The notes below the pieces were generated by a model. It saw only the letters and a list, made by a program, of their open reading frames with translations. It was not told the DNA's origin and ran no database searches. Both the position numbers and the translations under genes were made by a program. DNA of 64,000 nt from Cricetomys ansorgei (Eukaryota > Chordata > Mammalia > Rodentia > Nesomyidae), in contig JAMJFZ010000289.1 in NCBI GenBank assembly GCA_026225945.1, positions 3,718,501 through 3,782,500 on the forward strand, written 5' to 3'. Below, piece after piece: positions 11,430 through 21,296 of the stretch (its first letter is position 1; every line of letters begins with the position of its first letter).

Positions 11430-11790
11430 AAGAATACAAACACATGAAAGCAAGACAATGCAACAGAAGACACCGTGCTTCCTCGTGGTGGGCCAGCTTC
11501 TTAACAGCTTCTTCCATGTCTGTATCAATTGTCTGGAGCTGTGTCTGTGATGATCCCTTGGTGAGTAGTTTTGAGGATGCTGGGTGGATTAAGCCATTTT
11601 TAGGCTTTCCCCACTGCCTATCCAGTCACCTGTCTCTCTTGTAGCAGGAAGAAAATGGTTTCCAGCCGTGTGTCCTTCCTCTCAGTCCTTCACTCCACTT
11701 CCCTGGCAGAATTCAGCACAACGTGTGCCTCTTCAGCCTGTTTGTTTCTTCTCCCTTCTGCTTATTGCTTTAGCTGTGTCTTCTGGAATC
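11430..11790. other. GC-richer block of unknown origin
   Basis: About 360 bp, clearly richer in G+C than its flanks and not matching a repeat I recognise. The minus strand has an uninterrupted frame of roughly 45 codons at its left end, rich in Glu, Lys, Ala and Leu. It could be an old retrocopy or repeat fragment, but no poly(A), target duplication or identifiable protein supports this. Confidence 0.3.
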
Positions 11791-11987
11791 CAAGTAATTA
11801 AAAAAAATCAATAACTTCTCTTTTTAAATGAAAACATGAAGAGGTAAATTGATATTCCAAACAGTTATTGTCTTCTTGAAAAAGAATTTCACTGTGAAAT
11901 GGAGTTTGGTGCACATAATTTCTTGAAAAACCTAGCTTGTCTCCAGTTGTCTTTTGAGATTTAATACTGGGTATGGGGTGGGGGAGT

Positions 11988-12062
11988 GGAGTGTGTGTGT
12001 GTATGTGTGTATGTGTGTGTGTATGTGTATATTTGTGTGTGTGTGTGTGTAAATACACACAT
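11988..12062. repeat. (TG)n microsatellite, interrupted
   Basis: TG dinucleotides broken by tatg and tatttg words. Read on the minus strand it gives His/Thr repeats, which are not coding. Confidence 0.9.
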
Positions 12063-12447
12063 ATGTGTGTATTCATGTCCACCAACATATTCACTGCATA
12101 ATGAGCTCTATATACAGCGCTATATTTTATTAACCACTGTGCTTCCCTTTCAAGACTAGAAATAACCATCTCTATTAGCTATCATTTCTTCTGTCTGAAT
12201 CCAATCATGGAAAATATCCAATCATGGAAATATCACTTTGACAGCAGCTTTAGGATGAAAAAGTTACTTCAAGTTTTTATCACTTCATTACTTTCATGCT
12301 AACGTATCTGTCCTCAAGTAGCAAAGAAACATACATTTTTGTATACCTGCTATGAAGAATTCCAGAAATTTTTTCTTCTCCTTATCAGAAATGATTACAT
12401 CTTTCAGCTTGAGTTACTAGCTTCTCTCTTCAAAATGACAAGTACTT

Positions 12448-12550
12448 TCAGGACCACTCTGAACAACCCAGTGAAACCCATCTTAACTCTGCTTATTTGC
12501 TTGTCTTCTTTTTTATTTCATTTTTTAACCATTTTCATACATGAGTGCTG
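12448..12550 (+). repeat. Copy A of a 103-bp local duplication
   Basis: Starts tcaggaccactctgaacaac and ends catacatgagtgctg. The same 103 bases recur at 13081-13183 with one difference. The right end of this copy runs on into antisense L1 3'-UTR-like sequence, so this is probably the source copy. Confidence 0.95.
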
Positions 12551-12642
12551 TATTCATCTCCAATTCATCCATCTCCAATCCTCCCTTTCCCTTCCAATTC
12601 CTCCTATGCTTATCCTATTGCATCTCAAATTATTATTGCTGC

Positions 12643-12683
<41 letters not shown>

Positions 12684-12770
12684 GTGTGTGAATTAATCTG
12701 AGTCCAGTTAGTGTTGCTCACATATTTATGTGATAAGAGCTAACCATTCTGGATTGACTCATAATTAAAA
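12510..12770 (-). repeat. L1 (Lx-type) 3' UTR fragment, antisense
   Basis: It reads as antisense L1 3'-UTR: a T-rich start, then ccctttcccttccaattcct, an ATT-rich tract, then gagtccagttagtgttgctc. These are landmarks of old murine L1 tails. The (TTA)n tract at 12644-12683 expanded within it. Confidence 0.65.
12644..12683. repeat. (TTA)n microsatellite
   Basis: About 13 ATT/TTA units. The Leu run in one plus frame (12339-12701) is an artefact of this tract. Confidence 0.95.
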
Positions 12771-13080
12771 ATATCACTCAATTCAAACTGTTAAAGAATG
12801 AACAAAGTAAAATTAGTAGAAACTATTGTTAAAAACATTACCATAACTATAGTATATATATATATTCAGGATAAAGAAAATTAGAATTTGATAAGACAGG
12901 TAAAAAATAGTTTTGAGTAATCCTAAGTGAAAGTGGAAGAGAATAATCAGCACAGTGGAATAAGCAGAAAAATGAAGCAAAAAGAATACATAATTTTTTA
13001 AGATAATTCATCTGAGTTGAAGAGAGGGGTTTATGCTCAGAATTTCAAATCTGTAAGGATAAAGAAGAATTACAACTACT

Positions 13081-13183
13081 TCAGGACCACTCTGAACAAC
13101 CCAGTGAAACCCATCTTAACTCTGCTTATTTGCTTGTCTTCTTTTTTATTTCATTTTTTAATCATTTTCATACATGAGTGCTG
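13081..13183 (+). repeat. Copy B of the 103-bp local duplication
   Basis: 102 of 103 bases match 12448-12550. The single difference (c versus t) corresponds to 12529/13162 by my count. The flanks are unrelated except for a short shared act immediately left. There is no A tail and no L1 continuation on the right, as expected of a templated insertion rather than a retrotransposed copy. Confidence 0.95.
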
Positions 13184-13564
13184 GATAACCTACCTGGAAG
13201 ATTTACAACACAAAAAGAAAAGAAATATCTCGTTTGGAATAGAACACCTAATTAGTCTAGAGTTCAAGGCTGAATCCCAGTCTCATATAGACCACCTTCT
13301 TGATTTGATCTAAATAGTTATTAAGCACCCATAAACAAGGTTTTCTTTTCTTAGCTGCAGTATGGGATGATGGATAGTAAATATTAAGGGTCCCTCTGAG
13401 GATGAAATGGAATACATTTCAAATACATACATACACATAAAACATATCAAAAGTCAGTGAAAATTCCATAATTAGGTTGCCAGTAAGTAAACTAGTAAGT
13501 CAACTAAATATGGTTAAAATCGACTAGAAAATGCCTACTCTATGTTACCACCAAGAAAGTGTGG

Positions 13565-13690
13565 GAATATTTTTTTAAAGATTTCTTTTACAATTATGTT
13601 TATATGTGAGTATCTGTGTGTACACAAGATGAACATGAGTATAGTGTCCAGGGTGTCTAATGCCATCTTCAGGACTACATCATTTTTTTG
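13565..13690 (-). repeat. B3-like SINE fragment, antisense
   Basis: It starts with tttttaaagatttctttta followed by TG-rich words and gtgtctaatgccatcttcag, as in the left half of antisense B3. The head region is missing. Confidence 0.55.
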
Positions 13691-13734
13691 AAGCACAAAA
13701 CAACAGGACTCTTCAATCTGTTTCAAAGTGTAAC

Positions 13735-14682
13735 CTAACTTGAAACCCCAGGACCCTCATAGATTGATAAAAAGAGTTAACTCCCATAAATTGCCCTCCG
13801 ATCAGTACAAATATCATGATATGCATATGTAGCAATAAAAGCCACGTATTTCTTGAATGAAAATGAACATTTCAGTTGGTGAAATGGCATAGAGACTGCA
13901 CATTAAAGCCCACACAGCTAAAGCCACTTTGTGTCTGTCAAAGACATCATTATACTCACTGGAGGAACATGACCTATTTAATAAATGGTATGGGAAAAAT
14001 GGCTATGTGTAGTTGAGTAAAACCAGACCCTGATATATTACCCTGAGTGAAATTAAACCGTTAATTGATCAATGATCAAACATAGAATCTGAAATTCTGG
14101 ATGTGTTAGTGGAAAAGATAGTGACTACACTACAACATGTAGGCGTAGGAAAGGACATTCTGAATAGAACTGGTTTCTCTCAGGAAATAAGGCAAATAAT
14201 TGACAAATAGAATCTCATTAAATGAAAAAGCTTCTGAGCAACAAAGAAAACAATCACATAAAGACGTATCCTAAAGAATAGAAGAAAGTCTCATCTGGTT
14301 TCGTATCTGACAAAGGGCTAATTACTAGAACATGCAAAGAAGTTGGGGGGAAAAGCATGAAAGAAATAAACAGTCCACTCAAAATGAACTGCCGCTATGA
14401 ACACAGAATTCTCAAAAGAAAAGTTAATAAAGGTTAATACGTGTTTTAAAGTAGATTCAAAATTATTGGTAATTAGAGGAATGTAGCTTAAAACTACTTT
14501 GAGATTCCATCTCATGTCAGTCAGAATAGCTCCCTCAAGAAATCAAATGAAAGCAAACACTGGTGAGTTCCATTCAGTGTTGATGGAGTGCAAGCTGGTA
14601 TTCAGTGTGAATATTTCTCATTAACAAGAAGTAAAAATACTAACATAAAAGCTATACTGTTCCTTGACATTTACCCAAAAGG
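13735..14682 (+). repeat. L1 ORF2 3'-region fragment, sense
   Basis: Landmarks in order: aaaaagcttctgagcaacaaa, tctgacaaagggctaatta, gagattccatctcatgtcag, ggagtgcaagctggt and ttacccaaaaggagc. These follow the distal L1 ORF2 coding region. Frames are disrupted by stops and indels, so it is an inactive, old copy. It abuts directly the repeat fragment that starts near 14685. Confidence 0.8.
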
Positions 14683-14684
14683 AG

Positions 14685-14935
14685 CTAGTCAGAGTGGCTC
14701 AGTCAGCAGTAGGTCGCAGAAGACAAACACTGAAGCCTTCTAGGTCCAGGCTAACAGTTTCAATGTTCTAGATTGTATGAAGGATGAAGACTTCCAGTTC
14801 AAGGATTAAGAGTAGATTGTAAGGAGGCCAAAATGCTGTAGGGCTCCAAGCTCCAGGCAAGAACCAGTTATTTAATTAAATAAAGAATAAACTGTATCCT
14901 GAATCAATGTCTTCAGCAACAATAAGCTCAAGTAG
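14685..14935 (+). repeat. Second, 3'-only copy of the AGTCAG-rich A-tailed repeat
   Basis: It matches the right end of the 4455-5345 element in order and orientation: gtcagagtggctcagtcag, ttcaatgttctag, cttccagttcaagg and gggctccaag. The 5' part is absent and the junction with the L1 fragment on the left is immediate. Confidence 0.7.
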
Positions 14936-15234
14936 TAAAGCTATCATAACTGTGACATTTTAAATGTCATTACATGCCTTTTAAATTGTCTTTTTAACAA
15001 TTATGTTAACTATTATAAATTGTAGTTTCTGTCAGTTTTTATCAAAAATGCCTTTATGTTTAGTAGGCAATTATTACTACAGAGATTCATCTGGTCAATG
15101 TACTGAGAAATAATAATGGTGTGTGCCCAGGAATGAGTAAGACAAGGATCACAGCAGAGGAGAGGGAAGAAAATACATAAGTGTAACGCTATAGACTTCT
15201 GGCTTCTGAGCATGAAATAGCTATTTTATTTATG

Positions 15235-15450
15235 AATTCAAAAGAGCCATATTTACCTGCATAAGACCTGCAAAATATTGAGCTCATCGACATCTTTCTA
15301 GGGAATAGGGAATGGATTCATGAGGTCTGTAGGTATTCATGATGTTCCATCCTTTATCAAAAATCTACAAGTATCAAATGTTCTCTGAGAGGTAGAAACA
15401 TTCTTTTTCAGTGATGTAGTTACCAGTAAGATATCTAGGTCACAAGAAGA
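15235..15450 (+). repeat. L1 (Lx-type) 3' UTR fragment, sense
   Basis: The stretches tacctgcataagacctgcaa, cagtgatgtagttaccagta and nearby words follow old murine L1 3'-UTR sequence, also seen at 41560-42240. It is heavily diverged. Confidence 0.6.
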
Positions 15451-15824
15451 GGGGAGGGACTATATATTGCACACTTTGAATTAGAGTCACATTTCCACTG
15501 TTTCCTTTTAGATTAGTTACAAAGCAAATGTATCCACTCACGTGAGTTATGTCTCTTAAGTAGTAAATATTTTAAAGTAAGTAGGCCAAAAATATGGATA
15601 AAAAGTTTATTACTAGCCAGGAAGAAGTCAAATAGTCTGTTTGTAGAAAATGTGATTCTACACATGGAAGAATTTCATTAGATATTGAAAGAACTGAGAA
15701 TTTCAGGAAAGTAGCCTGAAACAAAATAAACAAACAAAAGGCACTGGCATTCAATATGCCAATCATGGATCTTCTGACAAAGACATCTTGACGTACAGTT
15801 AATTTAATTCTTTGTACAGTCTAA

Positions 15825-16330
15825 ATACTAACCCTCATGTCAGATGTATAATTGGTAAAGATATCTTTCTATTCTCTAGACTGATTCTTTGTTTAAATGA
15901 TGGTATCCTTTGCTGTGTATAAGCTTTTTAGTTTTATGGGGTTTCATTTACTAATTGTTATCTTCATGTCTACACTGTCAGGGTCCTGTTTAAAAACTTC
16001 TTTCCTGTGCTAATATGTTCAGGCTTATTACCTACTTTCCCCTCTCTAAGATTCATAGATTAATGTCATAAATTAATCTATTCCAAGTCGAGTTTTGTGT
16101 GGAGTGACAGACAATGTGTTTTCGTCATCTTCTGTATGCAGCCATTTAGTTTGACCACATATATATATTGAAAATATTGACTTTCTCCAGTTTATACTTT
16201 TGGCTTGTTTGTATAATATCAGGTGTCTGCAGGTGTGAAGAATTATGACACCATCTTCAATTATATTCCATTGATCAACTTGGGGTTATGGGCCAATGTC
16301 ATGTTGTTTTTTTATTACAATAGCTGTGCT
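15825..16330 (-). repeat. L1 ORF2 fragment, antisense
   Basis: The plus strand contains tcctttgctgtgtataagct, tcatttactaattgttatc, aagtcgagttttgtgtgga, gtatgcagccatttagttt and attccattgatcaact. These are antisense landmarks of the L1 ORF2 3' half. B1 sequence takes over at about 16330. Confidence 0.8.
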
Positions 16331-16446
16331 GTGGCTTCCCTGGAACTATCTGTGTAGATCAGGCTTGCCTTGAACTCATAGATATCTACTTGCCTTTACC
16401 TGCAGATTCCTGGGATTAGAGATATGTACTGCTGTGCCTGGCCTGG
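16330..16446 (-). repeat. B1 SINE within L1, antisense
   Basis: The plus strand has gatcaggcttgccttgaact, cctgggattagagatatgta and ctgctgtgcctggcc, the antisense B1 order. The expected T-rich tail on the left is missing, so the insertion has been trimmed. Confidence 0.8.
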
Positions 16447-16780
16447 TTTACTGAATTTTTCATTTCCAGCATATCAGTTAAGTTCAGTAGCAATTCTATC
16501 CCTTTATAGAATTGTATTTTCATGTCTTAGATTGACTTCCAAAGTATTTTGTTCAGATTTCTGGTTTTGCTCTCTTGGAGTTCATTCACATGCTCATTGT
16601 GTTGTTTAAACATACTTGTAATTATTCTTTTCAAGTGTCTGTAAATCCTTTCAGATCATTCTCACCGTGAGCCATTAATATGGGATTAGTAGTTTTAAAG
16701 AAATAAAATGTGTCTGCACCTATACTTCTTCATCTGGAGTCAGTTTGTTGATTGATTTTTTTTCTTTTCTTTTTTGTCTT
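16447..16780 (-). repeat. L1-like sequence continuing after the B1, antisense
   Basis: Words such as tttcagatcattctcaccgt and atgggattagtagttttaa resemble antisense L1 further along ORF2. The match is weaker than in the left part. Confidence 0.45.
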
Positions 16781-16784
16781 TCTT

Positions 16785-16985
16785 TTAGAATTTTTTTTTT
16801 TTATTTTTAGTTCTGTATGTGCATATGAGTGCATGAGCTCACAGGGGACAGAGGCATCAGATTCCTCTGTAGCTGGAGTTACAGGAGTGGCGGACATTTC
16901 ATAGGTGCTGGGAAACATATTCTGACTCTCTGCAAGAGCATTTTACTTTCTCTTAACTGCTCAGACACATCACCAGCTCTCTTTC
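16785..16985 (-). repeat. B3-type SINE, antisense
   Basis: T-rich left end, then gcatcagattcctctgtagc, tggagttacaggagtggcgg, tctctgcaagagcatt and cacatcaccagctct. This is the antisense B3 order. Confidence 0.8.
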
Positions 16986-16999
16986 TTCGTTAATTTCCT

Positions 17000-17430
17000 T
17001 CCTTAAAACTAAAGATGTTTTATTTTTTTTTTAATGGGAGTATTTATATTGATCATCAGAGAACTAATTTCTAATAGTGTGAAGGTGTCATTTTTCTGCT
17101 GTGAGATTGATATTTTGAGCCAGAGCCTCTATCCACTGTCTTCTGATGATCAGATAGTGTCCTGGGTCAGCATGGCCTCCTGCCTGTGTCTGCAGCTTTT
17201 TTGAGAGTTCTTGAATTCCCTAAATCTGTGAGCCATATTCCAGGAAAACTTAAGTTTCTTCCCTGAGTCTTCAGCTGCTATGATGAGTCATGAAATTCCT
17301 AGCATGCTGTGACACTTACCCTTTGTGAGATACATATATTCTGGTTCCACAGTTTGCTTGTAGTGTCAGTATTGTGGTTCTCTCATGTCCAGCAGGCTTT
17401 ATACTGAGCCCAACTTTATATATTCTTAAG
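17000..17430. other. Unclassified, possibly repeat-derived
   Basis: Moderate GC, located between two B3 copies. It reads like old L1-flank sequence, but I cannot match it with confidence. No gene seen. Confidence 0.35.
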
Positions 17431-17431
17431 A

Positions 17432-17650
17432 TTTTTTTTTAACTTTAATTTTTTTTTTCTTTTTATTTCTTGCATCTGGTTATTTTGCTTATGCAGTGCT
17501 CACAGAGGCCACATGAGGGCGCCTCATCCCATGTCCTGATGCAGAGTTAATGATGGTTGTGATCCACCATGTGGGTGCTGAGAATTGAACTCAGGTACTC
17601 TGGGAGACCAGCCAGTGCTCTTAACTACTGAACCATCTCCCTGGCTGTAG
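17432..17650 (-). repeat. B3/B2 SINE, antisense, well preserved
   Basis: The plus strand has ggttgtgatccaccatgtgg, tgctgagaattgaactcagg, agtgctcttaactactgaac and catctccctggctg. This is the clearest B3 copy in the window. It carries the CTCF-like word at 17509-17523. Confidence 0.9.
17509..17523 (+). promoter_or_regulatory. CTCF-like motif inside a B3 SINE
   Basis: The word ccacatgagggcgcc matches 12 of 15 positions of the CTCF core ccaccagggggcgcc. B2/B3 elements are known carriers of CTCF sites in rodents. Binding here is not shown by the sequence. Confidence 0.4.
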
Positions 17651-17700
17651 TATTCCTAAATCGTGATGTCTTGCTATTATTTTGTGCTATTATAAAAAAT

Positions 17701-17731
17701 ATAGTCTGTAACTTGCAAAGTTACAGACTAT
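17701..17731. repeat. Perfect 14-bp inverted repeat, 3-bp loop
   Basis: The left arm atagtctgtaactt (17701-17714) and right arm aagttacagactat (17718-17731) are exact reverse complements around gca. It is not a Rho-independent terminator (eukaryotic DNA, no T run). Confidence 0.95.
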
Positions 17732-17734
17732 TAT

Positions 17735-18680
17735 ACTAATTACACAGAGCTTTCTGTATGCTTATATGAAATATGTGTATGTTTTTACCATTCAAAACAA
17801 TTACTGATAATGCTTCCTTACTATTCTTTTAAAAACATATCAACTGCCTTGGGTCAGTAGCTCTGAGTCAATAGTCTGATAATGATCCTTAAAGACTGTT
17901 TCTTCAATATCAATTCCAGATTTGCCTAATAATATCATACTTTCCTTTATGAATTTGTCTCCCTTAAGAATAAGCCACCGAATAACATCTTTGGAATGTG
18001 TTTGCATTTGCTGCTAGTTGGTTATATGTTTTCCTTAGGCAACAGCCTCTATTCAACCTACAGTCTCCTGTTACATTGCTCGTCTGATACTATTATATCT
18101 AAGTTATCTTGTTGCTTGTTACTTTGCCCTGAGTGGGGAACGAAATCTCCTGCTGAATGTAAAACAGCAAAGAAAAGCAAGCTACCAACTTGAGAGAATA
18201 GGGGTATAGGAATGGTTGGTTAAGATTCTTGGGAGGGGCGGGAGGGAGGAAAGGAAGGCAGAAATGATGTAATTCTACTTGAATTAAAATAGAATTTCAA
18301 AAAGAATTCCTTCTGAAGGAACACATCTAGAGTTAAAAATCAAGGACAAAATAAACTCTTTCAACAATATGTGAAGGGAGGGTCTTCTCTAAAGACAGAA
18401 ACTCAAACCGAACAGACCGTCCCCAGGCTGAAAGAGGAATGACTCCAAGAAAAGTCTCATCCAAGGAACCTTTATTGCATTGGGAACTCTATATTTAAGA
18501 TTTCCTTGGCACAAGGAGAAAGAAGTTGCAGAGAAAAGATCTGGTCCTTTCTACTGGAAGCTTTGCAGTATGGGGCTATTTGAGTTCTGTCCTAAATGAG
18601 GCTTTCTCAAAACTTAAACCAAAATGGAAACTCATAGGGGTTAGTAAAATACTTAATGTATATAAATCTGCTTTATACAC
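17735..18680. other. Mostly unique DNA with a possible L1 3' end
   Basis: Around 18220-18310 a G-rich stretch (gggaggggcgggagggagga) followed by atgatgtaattctacttgaa resembles a sense L1 3' end. The rest is unassigned. No gene seen. Confidence 0.35.
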
Positions 18681-18682
18681 GT

Positions 18683-18683
<1 letters not shown>

Positions 18684-18717
<34 letters not shown>
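18684..18717. repeat. (CA)n microsatellite
   Basis: About 17 uninterrupted CA units. Confidence 0.97.
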
Positions 18718-18720
<3 letters not shown>

Positions 18721-18914
18721 GTATATAATGCACACATATATCTGAGTATAATTTATAAATATCAAAAGTTAGGCAATTCACAGTGTTTCAAACATTTAAT
18801 CTCAAATAAACTACTTGCATAGACTCAGTGAGAAAAAAGAAGGTTGAGGCATATCTTGTTAAATTATAATCAATTGCTTAATTAAAGTCCATCGTTGAAT
18901 TTTCCAATGCTCTT

Positions 18915-19850
18915 TATTAATTACAAGCCATGTTAAATCTCAGAGAATCCAATACCCGGGCAGCTAGCAGAGACTTCATTCCATCATCCTCTCCTGCTTC
19001 TCCTGCTTCTCCTGCTTCCCCTGCTTCTCCTGCTTCTCCATTCTCTATTCATCCCACTGCCTGCTTCTGCCTTAGACCCTTTAAACTTTATGCCCAGCCC
19101 CCTCTCCACACCCAGGCCTTCCATTACAACACAATAGTATTTTAGCATACTTGGCTGGGGGATCGTGATCCCTCACCTTTAATTGGAAAACAGTTAGTCT
19201 TATCTGTGGAGATCTCAGCAGGGCTAGCCCAAGGGTGTGAATAGGTAGGTAGGTAGCAAGCAAGGCCTGCACCTGCTGCAAGGCATCCAGCTTCACAGCT
19301 ACAAGGCATCAAAGCCCTTTTACAAACCAAAACAGTACACAGGAGTAAAATATCCAAATCATCCAAATGTTTATAATCTACTGATTATAGAGAAATATCC
19401 TGGAAATCAGAACAAGACTTTAAAAGATAAACAGAAATGCCCCAGTCCTTAACAGTTAACTAGGAGCAGAGCATTGTAAGGAAAATGCCTTGACTCCTGC
19501 TGAAAGATGGGAAGAACAGGGGCGAAGTGGTACCCAGAGCATTTGTCTTTGGTGTTTGGCTGGGGAGAAGGAAACAATGGCTTTGCTTATAATCCCTTCC
19601 AGGTGCTATTTCCTATCACAGTAGCTAACAATTTATTTAAAGTTAATATGTTTCTAGGGACTTTCTATGATTGTTTTCTTACTGACACCTCCCAAGGACC
19701 CTGGGAAACCGCAGCAGCTGTAGCACTGGCAGGAATTGTCATGGAGGAAGGCCACATAGTGCAAGACTGGACAGTTCCAAATCCCCAGATCTACAATTCA
19801 GCTCATTAGCTAAATGTGTCACCTTGCTCCTCCCACAGTTGTCCACCATT
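18915..19850. other. GC-richer unclassified block, possibly LTR-derived
   Basis: Contains the 9-bp minisatellite, CT-rich words, and a plus frame of 100 codons (19507-19809). The composition differs from the flanking AT-rich DNA and looks like an old LTR or retroviral segment. I cannot name a family, and no paired LTR, primer site or retroviral protein motif is visible. Nothing supports a cellular gene: the open frame has no flanking splice or polyadenylation context that I can defend. Confidence 0.3.
18990..19039. repeat. 9-bp minisatellite (tctcctgct)5.5
   Basis: Five full units and a partial sixth. Only the fourth unit differs (tcccctgct). Because the unit length is a multiple of three, each frame gives a tripeptide repeat (Ser-Pro-Ala in one). 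Confidence 0.95.
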
Positions 19851-21075
19851 CACCAGCTTTACAACTGTAAACCCTCAAATGTTGGGATTAATGGCACACT
19901 TAAGTTTGTAACCTTCATTTGCCCTTGTTGCAGAAGGATTCCACTACTCTTAGCAGCATTTGCTTAATTCACTGCTGATAACATGTAACTTTGAAACTGA
20001 AGCGTATGTGAGAGAATTTCTACCATAATGTGTGACAACCTATGTTTAACTGTCCATGTAATGTCTATAGTAATTGAGATTTAATGCCTAACTGATATGG
20101 AGACGCAACTTAATGGCAACACTAAAACTTGCTTGTAGGCCCTCAGGAAACAGTCTCATTGTCTCCTTTCTTTTGAAATCAGTTCCATAGACGAAGTTAT
20201 ACCTAGGTGCTTTCCCATAAGGGGTTAATAATTATATGGAAGCATCTTTGGGTGCTTTATATCACAGAGTGCCTGTTATTCTGTAGCACTTGAGCCAGGG
20301 GTCAGTGTGGCTATCGTCGGCATGGAAAGGCTAGTATGACCTAGAAGAATTGTACCTGGAAGAATAGTACAAGGCAAGAACATAAAAAGCTACAAACTCC
20401 TTTGTCTACAAAGTCTCTACCACTTTTCCTGGCAGCTCCCTTCAGCTCATTGATGTCTAACCTGATCGAGTCGTGATCATCTGCAGTTAGGGCTCATTTC
20501 ATTTCCCTTTGGCTCATTTTTTTTTTTTTTACCTGCTCAGCATTCTTCCACATTGCATGTCAACCCCACTGATCCCAAACATCTACTGTCAACATAATAG
20601 CAAACGTGATATGCACAGACTGTGAGATTCAGAACAGGTTTCACTGGCAGTCACTGTATGAAGCTGAAACACAACATTCTACTCTTACAGGTTCCTGTAT
20701 GTCTTCACTCATGATTTTTTTTTTTTAATTTCCTCTGCAATAGAATTTGATATATACTATGTGTGTGGTTGCCAGTGACATGAAGCTTCATCTTCATTGT
20801 CATGATCCTCCTCAAGCTTGACCTGAAAAAACAATGCTGTGATCTGAACACAGGTGACACTGGAGCACTCAGTCATAGACAAAAGCCACCTTGAAGTTAC
20901 CAGTCTCTCTCCTCCCACACTCCCCTGAGGCCCTTTTACTTATCAGCTGCCTGAGATTTTGAAGGTTTGTTTTCACCAAGAACTATTCAACAGAGAAAAG
21001 AAATTGCGTTTTTCCCTCAAGAATGATAGCATTTTTCTATAGCAATTTGGATTCGCTTTGCTCAGAAGTCACGTA
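19851..21075. other. Unique DNA, no gene recognised
   Basis: Two T runs (near 20519-20531 and 20717-20726) without an attached SINE body. No repeat family, gene or RNA gene identified. Confidence 0.5.
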
Positions 21076-21296
21076 AAATGCACAGTTGAGTTGGGTGGTG
21101 GTAGAACACCCCTAATCCCAGCACTTGGGAGGCAGAGGCAGGTGGGTCTCTACGAGTTCAGGCCAAGCCTATTCTACAGACAGGACAACCAGATCTACAA
21201 CAGAGAAATCTTGTCTCCAAAATAACGAAAAAAAAAAAAAACAAAAAAAAAACAAAAAAAAAGAAAAAGAAAAGAAAAAAGAAAGGCATAGTTAAG
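21076..21296 (+). repeat. B1 SINE, sense, with A-rich tail and probable target duplication
   Basis: The body runs from 21091: tgggtggtggtagaacaccc, ctaatcccagcacttgggag, gcagaggcaggtgggtctct. The tail is a long A stretch broken by C and G (about 21228-21287). Flanking 15-mers at 21076-21090 and 21282-21296 match at 12 positions, fitting an aged target-site duplication. The intact tail and readable duplication make it the freshest-looking SINE here. The extreme 5' bases of B1 are missing. Confidence 0.9.

Noticed and set aside
11798..12169. 123-codon minus frame
   Set aside because: Its centre is the (TG)n tract giving His/Thr repeats; the rest has no recognisable domain.
12339..12701. 120-codon plus frame with a poly-Leu run
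   Set aside because: It spans the duplicated segment, antisense L1 3' UTR and a (TTA)n tract; the Leu run comes from the microsatellite.
13017..13313. 98-codon plus frame sharing a peptide with the frame at 12339
   Set aside because: The shared peptide reflects the 103-bp DNA duplication, not a protein family.
17701..17731. Inverted repeat read as a transcription terminator
   Set aside because: The genome is eukaryotic, the stem is not GC-rich and no T run follows.
18230..18262. G-rich stretch as an Sp1-type promoter
   Set aside because: No CpG island, no transcript context, and it fits a G-rich L1 3' end better.
18990..19039. Possible CRISPR-like array
   Set aside because: The 9-bp units are directly adjacent, with no spacers, in a mammalian genome; it is a minisatellite.
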